The notes beneath the pieces are model-generated. The model was given only the letters and a program-made list of their open reading frames with translations. It ran no database searches and had not been told where the DNA came from. The position numbers and the translations under genes are program-made. From contig NC_135569.1 in the NCBI RefSeq assembly GCF_964340395.1, positions 1,395,342-1,459,341 on the forward strand: a stretch of 64,000 nucleotides of DNA. Reading direction: 5' to 3'. Positions within the stretch are counted from its first letter, which is position 1, and each line of letters starts with the position of its first letter. The stretch comes from Glandiceps talaboti. Lineage: Eukaryota; Hemichordata; Enteropneusta; Spengelidae. Shown one piece after another: positions 1-14,264 of the stretch.

Positions 1-80
1 ATCCGTTCGTTCGTTCGTTCATTCATTCATTCATGAATCAGTCAGTCAGTCAGTCAACCAGCCAGCCATCCAACCAATTC
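1..80. repeat. Compound tetranucleotide microsatellite at window edge
   Basis: GTTC/ATTC units run into GTCA and then CCAGC/CATC units. The array may continue to the left of the window. From here to 1051 I see AT-rich sequence with no coding exon I can support, so this stretch is probably the upstream flank or 5' region of the gene at 1052. Confidence 0.85.
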
Positions 81-1051
81 ATAAAGCGTCAGTTTCCATG
101 ACAACGTTATGTGTAGAAACGCTGTAAAGTTAGAAAGCCCTGGAGAATTGGTCTTTAAATTGTGCCTGGGGTATAAGCTGTAGGTGTATGCTATTATTAA
201 GTAATCTAATTGAGCCCATTCGGAACAATTAAAATTTATAATAGCTTGTAATATTCCGTGTTTGGAATCCATTACAAGACGTACGTGCTATAAAGCTATA
301 TGGAATCTAATTGGACCGTCACCTGAACTATTCTTTTATAAAGTCACGGAATGCGTGAAATTGATAATTATGCATTCTCCGTTTTTCTAGTTAATACGTT
401 ACAAATATATAATTGTTGGTAATTCTACCTATCTGGGCTTGTACTTCTATTTATTTTATGGGGTCTTGTGTCAACAGATCTGCCCAGTACTATTTTGACG
501 AAATGTTATCAAACGAAATGTTCATTTTGTGTATATATTGTATACAAATTCAGTAAATATGTCTATATTTATAGATATAAAGGTTTTGGTTCTAATTCAA
601 ACATGGAAGTGTAAAAAAATGCCTGTACATAAATATTTTCTGATATACTTGGTACTAACGGGATTAACTGGCTTAAAGGCAGTCTGCGACACAGGTATCA
701 CATTCCTCCTTCTATGGTTCACCCTCTTATTGTTGTCCCTTTCATACACATCAGGTGTAATGACTATTTATCGAGTCGCAGGTCAGTGAATACATATTTG
801 CATATCACTATGGAAACTAGTGACGATTATACCTGGCCCGCTTTGTTCATTTATCGACTATTACATATTCGGATGTCATTGATTTTTCGGACCTCGACAG
901 TGGTCTAAGGTAACACAGCTCACTTGCTGCCATCATGTAGGTTGACCATGACTTGGGGTGAAGTTGACAAAATGGCTGAAATTGGTCAAATCTGTAGGGA
1001 TGGCGACGAGTTCTAGATGTTCAGTAATCATATGAATATGTAGAAACAGCC

Positions 1052-2560
1052 ATGGGCAATAGTTTACTTATAGCTCCGGCTGTGCCGAAGATCGATGTCC
1101 CCAAAGTTGACGAGCTCGAGACCGATTCACCTGTGTTAACACCAGGAAGGCGTCCACGGTTTAAAGCGGACTGGCTAATGGTGAAAGACGAAATCTTTTC
1201 CGAAGAACTGTTAGATATCAAACTACGAGGGGTTGACAATGTCCTCTCTAGAAAACAAGAAAGGCAGATGAATAAGGAACCTGACCAAGTCGACGTGATC
1301 AAGGATGCCCTTCATTCTGAACAGTATTTTCTACAAAGGAAGGCACGCAGACGAGAGCTTGAAAGTTTCTTTCATAAACTGCACTGGCTTGACAAGGCAA
1401 AGTCGAAGAAGATGACATCGTCTGCCAAGGACAGACAATGGGTGAGAGCTATGACGGACAAGAGCCGCGTTGTCCGTGACTGGGACCCCGATAAGACTGA
1501 ATCTTTAGACGAACTTCTATCGAAACTTAGAGATGAACAGAGAGAATTGTCTTACGACGTCGACGCCGAACTTGATGATGATGATGATTTTGATTGGCCA
1601 ACAGAGTCAGATGATGTTTTGGAGAGGAGAAAGATGGCCAAGGAAGCAAAAGATAAACAACATGGTAATGTGACTGAAAAATTTCTAAAAGGCGATATAA
1701 CTCTAGAAGAGGCCTGCTGGCGAGAAGTGAATTTGAAAAGACGTGCGAAATCGAAAGTTGGCGATTACAATACGATCACAGAAAAACATATTGACGAGAA
1801 AAAGTTAAACAACCACGTGAAGGACTTGTTGGAACTTGTAGATCCGAATGATCTAACGGCTAGTGGTGGTAAGGGGTCGACCACAACCAAAGACAATAGG
1901 GTGAAATCTCCTAATACAAAACAAGGTGGTATGAAATCGTCAACGACTCCAGATGACAAGGTATCTTCTATGTCAAACAAAACGAAATCTCCAATAAGCA
2001 GGAATAGTAAACCTTCCACTACAGAGCACAGCGATGCAAAATCACAGACCAACTCAAATACTGGCAAGATATCTCAAGCATCAAACAAAAGTGAACAAAG
2101 ATTACCGAGCAGATGTAGTGATAAGTCAGAAACCCCTAAAGTTAAATCCCTAAAAAGCAGACAGAATAGTACTGAATCACAAAGAAGTATACACAGAGCT
2201 CCAAGTGACACGACCAAAGAGAATGATACTAATGATAGACCGATATCTGCGACGAGCAAACCTCATTCGCCGACCACTGGTGACTGGATATTGGGTTCTG
2301 ACACAAATGTCACTGATGACTCAGAAACTGGTGATAAGTCTGAGACGAGCTCACAGAAAGGAGACGATACCAATAGTGAGGTAAAAGATTTACCACACAG
2401 AGAAAAACTGCATGATAGACTCGAACAAGTTCGGAACAGATATTTAGAGGGAGATCTCTCGAAAGTAGAGGCAGCTCTTGTTGAAATGGAAGTAGAGAAA
2501 GAATTCGAGAAACAAGAAAACATAGTTCGTGAACTGACGCGTCCGGAATCCAAAAAATAA
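1052..2560 (+). CDS. Unrecognised 502-residue charged protein, single exon
   Basis: I do not recognise the family. The frame is open for 502 codons. The start has a strong Kozak context (cagccATGG) with an in-frame stop at 1025-1027 just upstream, so the first ATG is credible and no upstream coding exon is needed in this frame. Residue 2 is Gly (MGNS), which leaves N-myristoylation possible but unproven. Residues 1-165 are mixed-charge and look helical. An acidic run (DDDDD) lies near residue 175. Residues about 270-430 are Ser/Thr/Lys-rich and look disordered. The last 60 residues are rich in Glu, Leu and Arg and could form a coiled coil. There is no signal peptide or membrane segment. An AATAAA at 2939-2944 could serve polyadenylation. 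Either an intronless gene or a large last exon is possible; base composition and codon use look like ordinary host coding sequence. Confidence 0.75.
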   Translation: MGNSLLIAPAVPKIDVPKVDELETDSPVLTPGRRPRFKADWLMVKDEIFSEELLDIKLRGVDNVLSRKQERQMNKEPDQVDVIKDALHSEQYFLQRKARRRELESFFHKLHWLDKAKSKKMTSSAKDRQWVRAMTDKSRVVRDWDPDKTESLDELLSKLRDEQRELSYDVDAELDDDDDFDWPTESDDVLERRKMAKEAKDKQHGNVTEKFLKGDITLEEACWREVNLKRRAKSKVGDYNTITEKHIDEKKLNNHVKDLLELVDPNDLTASGGKGSTTTKDNRVKSPNTKQGGMKSSTTPDDKVSSMSNKTKSPISRNSKPSTTEHSDAKSQTNSNTGKISQASNKSEQRLPSRCSDKSETPKVKSLKSRQNSTESQRSIHRAPSDTTKENDTNDRPISATSKPHSPTTGDWILGSDTNVTDDSETGDKSETSSQKGDDTNSEVKDLPHREKLHDRLEQVRNRYLEGDLSKVEAALVEMEVEKEFEKQENIVRELTRPESKK

Positions 2561-2938
2561 GTTAAACGCTGGACATTTTCAATCAACCGAGTCTCGTAGC
2601 CTAAAATTCGGTAGAGCGTGTCTATCCACTGTAGTAGCTGAACGTATTCAAGAAATATTGTTCGTAAAATTGACGCGTATGGACTCCAAAAATGACGCAT
2701 TTCTGTGGAAATGTCACAGACAAAACTCATTTGCCCCGAAAACCCAGTCAACTGGAGAGATTGTTTATCCATAGAAATTCTCAAATTTTATTGCATGATC
2801 ATCCGAGTGTGTCCGTATTTACCTTGTTGTGCCATCGAGGGAATGGTTACTTTATCTGTTCCTAGTGTAGACATATCGATCGCATCGAGTGTTCACTGAC
2901 ATGTGAAATTTATTAGTTAATTATTCAAAGGTATAAGT

Positions 2939-2944
2939 AATAAA
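2939..2944 (+). terminator. Candidate polyadenylation signal for the 1052 gene
   Basis: AATAAA lies 379 bases after the stop codon and is the first canonical hexamer I see downstream. It is inferred only from the motif and its position. Confidence 0.4.
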
Positions 2945-4023
2945 TGTATATTTTGACACTGTGGAAAGTGCAATGACCTTTTGCAGCAATGACACCGTAT
3001 TTGAATCATAAACAGTGCGTTAGCCGTAATGCCATCAAAAACGTTTGAATAATGTTTTTAGAACTTTCCAATCATTAGAACACAATGGAAGTAAGTTGAC
3101 TTGAAACAAAACTTATTCTGGCGCCAGAAAAATCTCAGCAACATTGCATGTCTGGTCCGAAAGTTTACTTTAGAACACTGCATCTGTGGTAACAATAACC
3201 TTATGAACATTGCTACATTTCTTGGCGTGAGTTGTTACTACAGTTACGTACAGCTGGTCACCAAATCATATACATTGTAAGAATTCATACCCCTTTCAAG
3301 CATGAAAATGGATTAAAATGACGATTGTAATTGTATCCAATTGTAGTAATGGCTGGGGTGCATGGAAGATATCTAGGCTCACTAGTTTACCAAAAAAAAA
3401 ATCAGGATTAAACGAAACATTTCTTAACCAACAACTTGAGATCCAACAAGGAGCTGAACTTCAGTAGCCTTATTTATGGTCGATAGTAGAAGAGAGCATA
3501 GTCTCTCTATCATAGAAGGACTGTGGAGAAAGTCACAATACAAACTATACTGTGTCTTTTGTTCTCTGTTCTAGAACGGATTACGAGTATTTTATAGTCT
3601 GTATTGATTTCTTGTAGCTACTATATTAACGGTGTACTTTTACAGGCAGGTATCCCAAGGCCATAGCATAACTTGGCAAGACTAGGTGATGCATTGTTAA
3701 CAGTACAATAGATTTCATGTATGTAGAATACACCTTGGAAATAGGACCCTTACTTTGTCTATTATTTGGTCATGGTTTACAGGAAACTTTGACCAATTCT
3801 CAGTCAAAAACATTACAAAAATCTGCGATCACTGTAGAGTTGTGAAATAGCAGTCAAATGATTTCAGAATTGAGTTATTTTGTGTCCACCAAATATCATT
3901 TACTGATGATTTCATTGAAATCAAGACTCCCTTCAAAGTCATTGCTTTTGTGTATAACACAAGAAAACATTAACTTACCATAAAGACATAACATAACCAT
4001 ACATATATACATATGCATGCACG

Positions 4024-4042
4024 CACATACACAGGCAGGCAG

Positions 4043-4079
<37 letters not shown>

Positions 4080-4206
4080 CATACATACATACATACACAC
4101 ACATATACATACATGCATACATACACACACATACATACATACATGCATACACACACATACATACATACATACATGCATACATACACACATACATACACAC
4201 ACACAC

Positions 4207-4242
<36 letters not shown>

Positions 4243-4360
4243 ACATACAGACACATGCACATAGACAGAGTCCTTTCAACCCAGAGCTGTTATTTTTTCC
4301 GTGACACTGTGAAATATCCTCTTGGTGGTGTGTCTTGGACAGTGCTGTAAAAAGGTGGTG

Positions 4361-4409
<49 letters not shown>

Positions 4410-4416
4410 AACAAAC
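4024..4416. repeat. CA/CATA and GACA microsatellites
   Basis: A CA/CATA array occupies about 4040-4255. A second array of GACA units passing into AACA lies at about 4361-4416. The open frames across them on both strands (Thr-His or Cys-Val repeats) are low-complexity artefacts. The rest of 2561-5290 is AT-rich intergenic DNA with no gene that I can support. Confidence 0.9.
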
Positions 4417-5072
4417 ACACGTACCACGTTTTCAGCATTACAGAAACTTTGTTCAGTTCCATTAAAAAAGCACAAGCAAGTGTTGACAGTCTAACTTGTA
4501 TTTATTGGAAGAAACTGACATAGCTAGATATCTATCTAAACCATAGAATTTGGACTTCCATCAGTTAACACAAAATCTATTTATGTTTGAAGTCGACTTA
4601 CAGAATGTGAAATAGAGTTATTTGTTGTACTCCTGTAATCTTAGTGGAAGAGTTCATTATACAAGAGACACAAATATGGTAATTTGAAAGTGATTCAAGC
4701 AGCGTTTAAAAACTACTTAATTTAAGTGAAATAATTAGATACTGACTAAACTATTCTAGTATAATGTTTATGTCGATGCATGCCTTTGATTGGGTTAGGA
4801 AACATCTACTGGCAATAGACTACGATATGTTGTGTCACTCTGCCCTCACTAGCTTGCTCCATGGTGGCGTTGAGGGTGCCCTGTCATGGTGTACTTAACA
4901 GATTACTATTGGCATTGTTAGTACAGTTGATGGCATAATCAGATTTATACCACATACTTGGCTTATAATGAAAGCAATCAAAAACAGTATACTTCTACAC
5001 TTTATATGAACACTATAAATGATTGTGGTACACAGAGGAATTACATTACTTGGGTGTTATGGGTTGTAATTA

Positions 5073-5078
5073 TTTATT
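5073..5078 (-). terminator. Candidate LRRC47 polyadenylation signal
   Basis: AATAAA on the minus strand lies about 590 bases past the LRRC47 stop, beyond the 29-bp minisatellite. Motif-based only; another copy lies at 4501-4506. Confidence 0.3.
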
Positions 5079-5299
5079 CATTATGAATGACACCGATTAT
5101 CATACATGTAATGTTCAAAGTGACATCATCCATGACACATACTGTAGTTTACATAGGTGTGTGATATGCATTTGATGTAATTTACTAAGTACACAGTAAC
5201 ACTTGGCTAATAATTAAAACTATTGAAACAAAGTGTACTTTTACACTTGATATCAACATCACAAGTTTTTGGAATAAGCAGTAGAATTGGTTCACTTAT

Positions 5300-5650
5300 T
5301 TGTTATGGGTTGTATGGCTAGCACTTGGGTGTTATGTTGTGTGGCTAGTACTTGGGTGTTATGGGTTGTATGGCTAGCACTTGGGTGTTATGGGTTGTAT
5401 GGTTAGCACTTGGGTGTTATGGGTTGTATGGTTAGCACTTGGGTATTATGGGTTGTATGGCTAGTACATGGTGTTATGGGTTATATGGCTAGCACTTGGG
5501 TGTTATGGGTTGTAGGGCTAGTACTTGGGTGTTATGGGTTGTAGGGTTAGTATTTGGGTGTTATGGGTTGTATGGCTAGTACTTGGGTGTTATGGGTTGT
5601 ATGGCTAGCACTTGGGTGTTATGGGTTGTATGGCTAGCACTTGGGTATAA
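5300..5650. repeat. 29-bp minisatellite at the 3' end of LRRC47
   Basis: About 12 copies of a 29-base unit containing GGCTAGCACTTGGGTGTTAT, with point variants and one shortened unit. The array stops 15 bases before the LRRC47 stop codon, so on the minus strand it forms the start of that gene's 3' untranslated region. Confidence 0.9.
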
Positions 5651-5664
5651 TGTGTTGTCGGTAT

Positions 5665-9384
<3,720 letters not shown>

Positions 9385-9715
9385 ATTGAGCAATACCCTT
9401 TAAACAACTTACCCACTTACGACAGTTTATCTCTCATTTCGTAAATGGTTTAATTTCATAATGCACATAATTATTACATTCCCAATCATACCAAGTAAGA
9501 TCTAAAAAGCACTTGTTAGCATGCAATTATCGGTATCTTAAAGACCATTCAGATATAGATACTAAAATAGATGCTGTAAAATTTAGCTTGCGGCAATATT
9601 ACTCTTTTACGGTAACACATGGTCATTCACGGGTCAAGCGTGTGCGTTGCAAATAGCACATGCCAGTCCGAAATCATCGATTCATAGCCCTTGTTGTCAT
9701 CAAGTTCACGATATA
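9385..9715. promoter_or_regulatory. Divergent LRRC47/NOP2 promoter interval
   Basis: Only 331 bases separate the LRRC47 start codon (-) from the NOP2 start codon (+), so both 5' UTRs and promoters must lie here or overlap. No obvious TATA box or CpG-rich core stands out. The spacing is typical of bidirectional housekeeping promoters. The role is inferred from geometry alone. Confidence 0.6.
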
Positions 9716-11791
9716 ATGGGTCGCGTCAAAGATCTTGCTGATCTAAGGAACCGAAAGGGGCCAGGAAAGAAAGCTAAAAAGCAGGGCGAGCCTCAGTTCC
9801 CGAAGAGTTTGGCGTTAGAAGGTAAGCGTTACAACTTACAAGTTACACTTACAGTATTGTGAATGTAAATCATTCACAGTGAGTGAGATCGAGAATGGCC
9901 CATCCGGCATGTGGTCGAGTTCACTTTGTGGCATTGTGGTATTGTACACTCATGAAATATTACACAGCGATGGAGTAGAAATTAGAGTCAGTCAGTTGAA
10001 TTTAGAGTTATGAGTATATTTTACATGGGGTGGGTGGGTTGGGGGGGGGTGGGGGGTGGGGGGGGGGGTGAAGCAAAAATGGATTTACACAATGTCTTTG
10101 TATTGTAATACTCAGGTAGTCCAATGTTATTTTCCCAAAATATGATATCTTATTCAGTATCATTGAGTCATTTCAGCCTCTGAGACAATATCTAGGCATT
10201 GTTTACAATAGATATAGACACCAGCCAGCTATTAAAATGACAATCTTTGTAATATTTGCTTGTCTTTTAAAATAAAAGGCTAAATACGAGCACATACATA
10301 TTACATGTACATTTTGCCAGGAAAGGCCCAAAGAGCCTAGAATGGGTAGAGGTAGTCCAAGGCAACTTGGTGAATCAAAGAATCAGTTGACTTTCAATGA
10401 GAGCTCTTGGATCTCTGTCAGATAACAGTGTTATACTGATGTGATATGATATGATGTGATATACTTAAACTGTACAGGTTCTTAGTCAAAGTTGCCTCAG
10501 ACCACAGGGTACATGTTGTCTCTAGGAGTTGCTATTGTTCCACCGTAATAGAAAGAAACTTAACTGACAAGGGTTATTGAAGACTACATTGTTGGATAGG
10601 ATCTGAGGCATACAGTACAATGTACATCCTAACTAGAGATATTATCCCATAATACTTGTGCAAATAACAATTGTGAAAATCCTATCTAATCACAACTCAT
10701 ATACATGCATGCAGTCAGATCCTTCTTTCTGTATTTTTGCCAAACACATGTGTACCAAGACTTGTCAATTAAAATGTACCTTATTGTGGTACTTGTAATA
10801 AAAATAATGTTGGGTTCATATATAGCGCTTTCCCACGCCGTGCTCAAAGCGCTTGACAATTATTACCCTGGCTCGGATCAGAAATGTATAAATGTTGTCG
10901 TGTACGTTTTCTATCCGTCAACAGTCACACATATTTGGTAAGATTTTAAATCATAAATTTGTGATTTGTTTCTCATTCCAGAGACAGGTGTCAAGAAGCC
11001 ATTTAGCAGAAGACAAAAACAAAGGTATGTACAATATGTTGTGTGTGACTCACATCCAGGTTTTTCTGGATACACTTGGAAAATATTTTTCAATCTGAAT
11101 AAATCTGAATAATGATGTAATATCTTGAATATCTTATATTGCCTTGGAAGCCGATAACAATGTAAAATCTAAAATCTAAAACTTTGAAATTTTTTTTTAA
11201 AGATTTGCAAAAAGGAAACTAAAAGCTGAGATGAAATCTGAAGCAACAGCTGAGGGGAAAACAGATAAGAAGAGACAACAGAAGAAACTGGAGATGAAGA
11301 AGAAAGATGATCCACTAGATAGTGAAGGAGATGAGATGGAGGAAGAGGAGAGTGATGAAGCAGTGTCAGTAGAGGAGGAGGATGAGGAGGAAGATGGTGG
11401 GTGGATTTTTAAGTTACAAAGTCCAACTTTAATTCTTGTTACCTGAAATAGCATTTCACTTCATGTAGAGGTCAAAATAGAACAAGAAGATTGACTTATT
11501 GTACATTATTTATGGCAAGGTTTAAAGAGATGAGGTCCTTAAAGATAAACAAATGCAGTTAAGATAAAACCAGCCACACCTTTGTAGCTCTTTAAATCTC
11601 AACTCATTGTCACATGTCAACTGATTTTACTCAAACTTTGTGAAAGGTCACATTAAGATATGAAATCTGCCCAAATATTTGTTTTTTAAAATTATAATTA
11701 CTAGTTGTATGTATTCACTTTATACCTGTAGAATTATCAAAAGACAAAATTGAAGAAAGTGATGATGAGGATGATGATGAGGATGATGATG

Positions 11792-11830
<39 letters not shown>

Positions 11831-12837
11831 TAGAAGATGATGAGGAGGAGGAGGAAGAGGAAGAAGAAAAGGAGGTGGTTATTCAAAGTAAGAAGAGGAA
11901 GAAAGTTGAAGATGAGGAAGATGATGAGGACGAAGATGATGATGATGATGAGGATGATGAGGAGGAGGACAGTGATGATGGTGAGGATGGTGTGGAGGAG
12001 GAAGAAGAGGTTTCAGGAGACAGTGAAGATGAAGATGAAGAGGATAGTGAAAATGATGATGATGAAGATGATGATGACATCAAGGGATATACAGATGAAA
12101 ATAAAGAATGGCTGAAATTGAAGTCAAAAAAGAAGAAACAACAAGATGATGATGATGATGATGATGAGGAAGATGAAGACAGTGATGAAATGGTAAGTTG
12201 CTTGTTTTTAGAAGAATTGGAACAAGGAGTTCAGTAGTGCCGTAGACATAGAGAAATGTCTGTTAGTATAGAAATTATCTTTTTAGTGAAATAAGTGACG
12301 TGCACCATGGTACTGAATGAAAGGAATATACTTTCAATTCAGATTCATTCATTGACAAAAGACATACATTAAGAAGACACAGTGAAACAAAATTCATAAG
12401 ATAAAACTTATGAAAAATTGGAGGGGGGGGGGGGGGTGTTTTTACTCATATTTTGAGCACCACAGAACCAGTGATGACATAGAAAGACCAGGGTATATAA
12501 TCCATATTTTCTGTTCAAAGACAAATTCTTTGCTTGTGCATGGTATAATATAGTTTGTTTTTCCATTTACAACAGATTAACAGACATTGTTGAAGTTCTA
12601 CTAATACCTAAATATAATGTCAGCTAAAAACACCAGGGTCTCCAAACTATGCTACCCTTACTGGAAATACTCCAGGGTCCCCAAACTAAGCTACCCTTAC
12701 TGGAAATACTCCAGGGTCCCCAAACTAAGCTACCCTTACTGGAAATACTGTAGACAATTCTTTGATGACATGTTTTTCAGTTTCTTTATTTTTGTTTTGT
12801 TGTAGCCTGATGATGAATATGGTGGCTTGTCCGATTC

Positions 12838-12868
<31 letters not shown>

Positions 12869-13707
12869 TCTGAATCCGATGAGGGAGACGATGATTTACT
12901 TCCTATTGAGAAGGCATCTAAAAAATTGGATAAAAAGTTGAAAAGAGACAAGTAAGTGAAATCTTTAGGACATAACTTATAACAAATATGCTTTTTTTTT
13001 CACTTAGTTGAAAATACTTTCTTGAAACCTTATAGTGTCTATGTCAATGTTTATGTCAATGTTTATGTCAGTGTATGTCTTCTATAATATTAGAAATACT
13101 AGTAATCTTTACGCATTGTTAGTACAGTTGTTGGCAAAGTTAATTTCCTTGGGTTTCCTTGATATTTTACAGCTATGAGGTAATAGTGTATAAAAACAAT
13201 GAGGTGAAAACAGTTTCATTTTGATGTGTCTCGGTCACAGAGTGAAATTTAATGTGATGTGAAATCAGGAAATGCTTCTCAAGGACCTAAACTTTATGAA
13301 AATAACTTCATTTCTTGGCCTGGCTTTTCCCTTTAATGTGTTTCCTTCGTAATGGAGTTTGATGTCATCAACAAGTTTGTTTCATGAAATCAAACCAAGT
13401 ACTGAGGAAGTCTTCAAACAGTAATTTTGTTTTTGAGCACTAGTTTGAAATACTTAATTACATTTTACTAGTAGTAAGAGTGAGTGTACATGTTTCTTTA
13501 CTTGTTTTATCGGCCAAGTGATAAATATTGTAATGTGCTGGATTGTTCATTAGACTAGCTCTCTGATTTGACTTTATTATTCAGAAAACTTGGAGAACAA
13601 GAACTGAAGACTAATATTGCTCAGATGGAGATATTTGAATTACCAAGTGGACAACAAATTGAGAAGGAAGATATCCTTTATAGTAAACTGTGTGTGTGTG
13701 TGTGTGT

Positions 13708-13777
<70 letters not shown>

Positions 13778-14217
13778 ATGCATGCATGTATGTATGTATG
13801 TATGTAGGTATGTATGTATGTATGAAAGGAAGGAAGGAAGGAAAAAAGAAAGAAAGTGGGCTTATTAGCTTTTACGTTTTAAGTAAAGTGCATGTAAATG
13901 ATACCCCAATATACATATACATATACCTTAACTGTTATTACCTAGCCAACCACCAGACCTGACATTAATACAGCAAAGAATCAAAGACATCATGCAAGTT
14001 TTAGGAGATTTTAAAAACAGAAAACAAGAAGGGAGGTAAGTAAATGTGATAATAAATATATCTATCTCAATTACACGATAATGGAATGCTTACCATAAAT
14101 AAGCTAGGATACACACTGTAACTAAAACTACTTTTTAAATAACTATAAAGTCTCTTGTTGAGTGCTGTCTGTCTTTCTGTCTCTCTCTGTCTGTCTGTCT
14201 TTCTCTGTCTATCTCTG

Positions 14218-14264
<47 letters not shown>

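Noticed and set aside
2263-2784. 173-codon minus-strand frame
   Set aside because: A shadow of the 502-residue gene's coding strand, with no independent support.
11883-12083. Antisense Ser-rich protein
   Set aside because: It is the reverse complement of the GAT/GAG tract of NOP2 exon 4.
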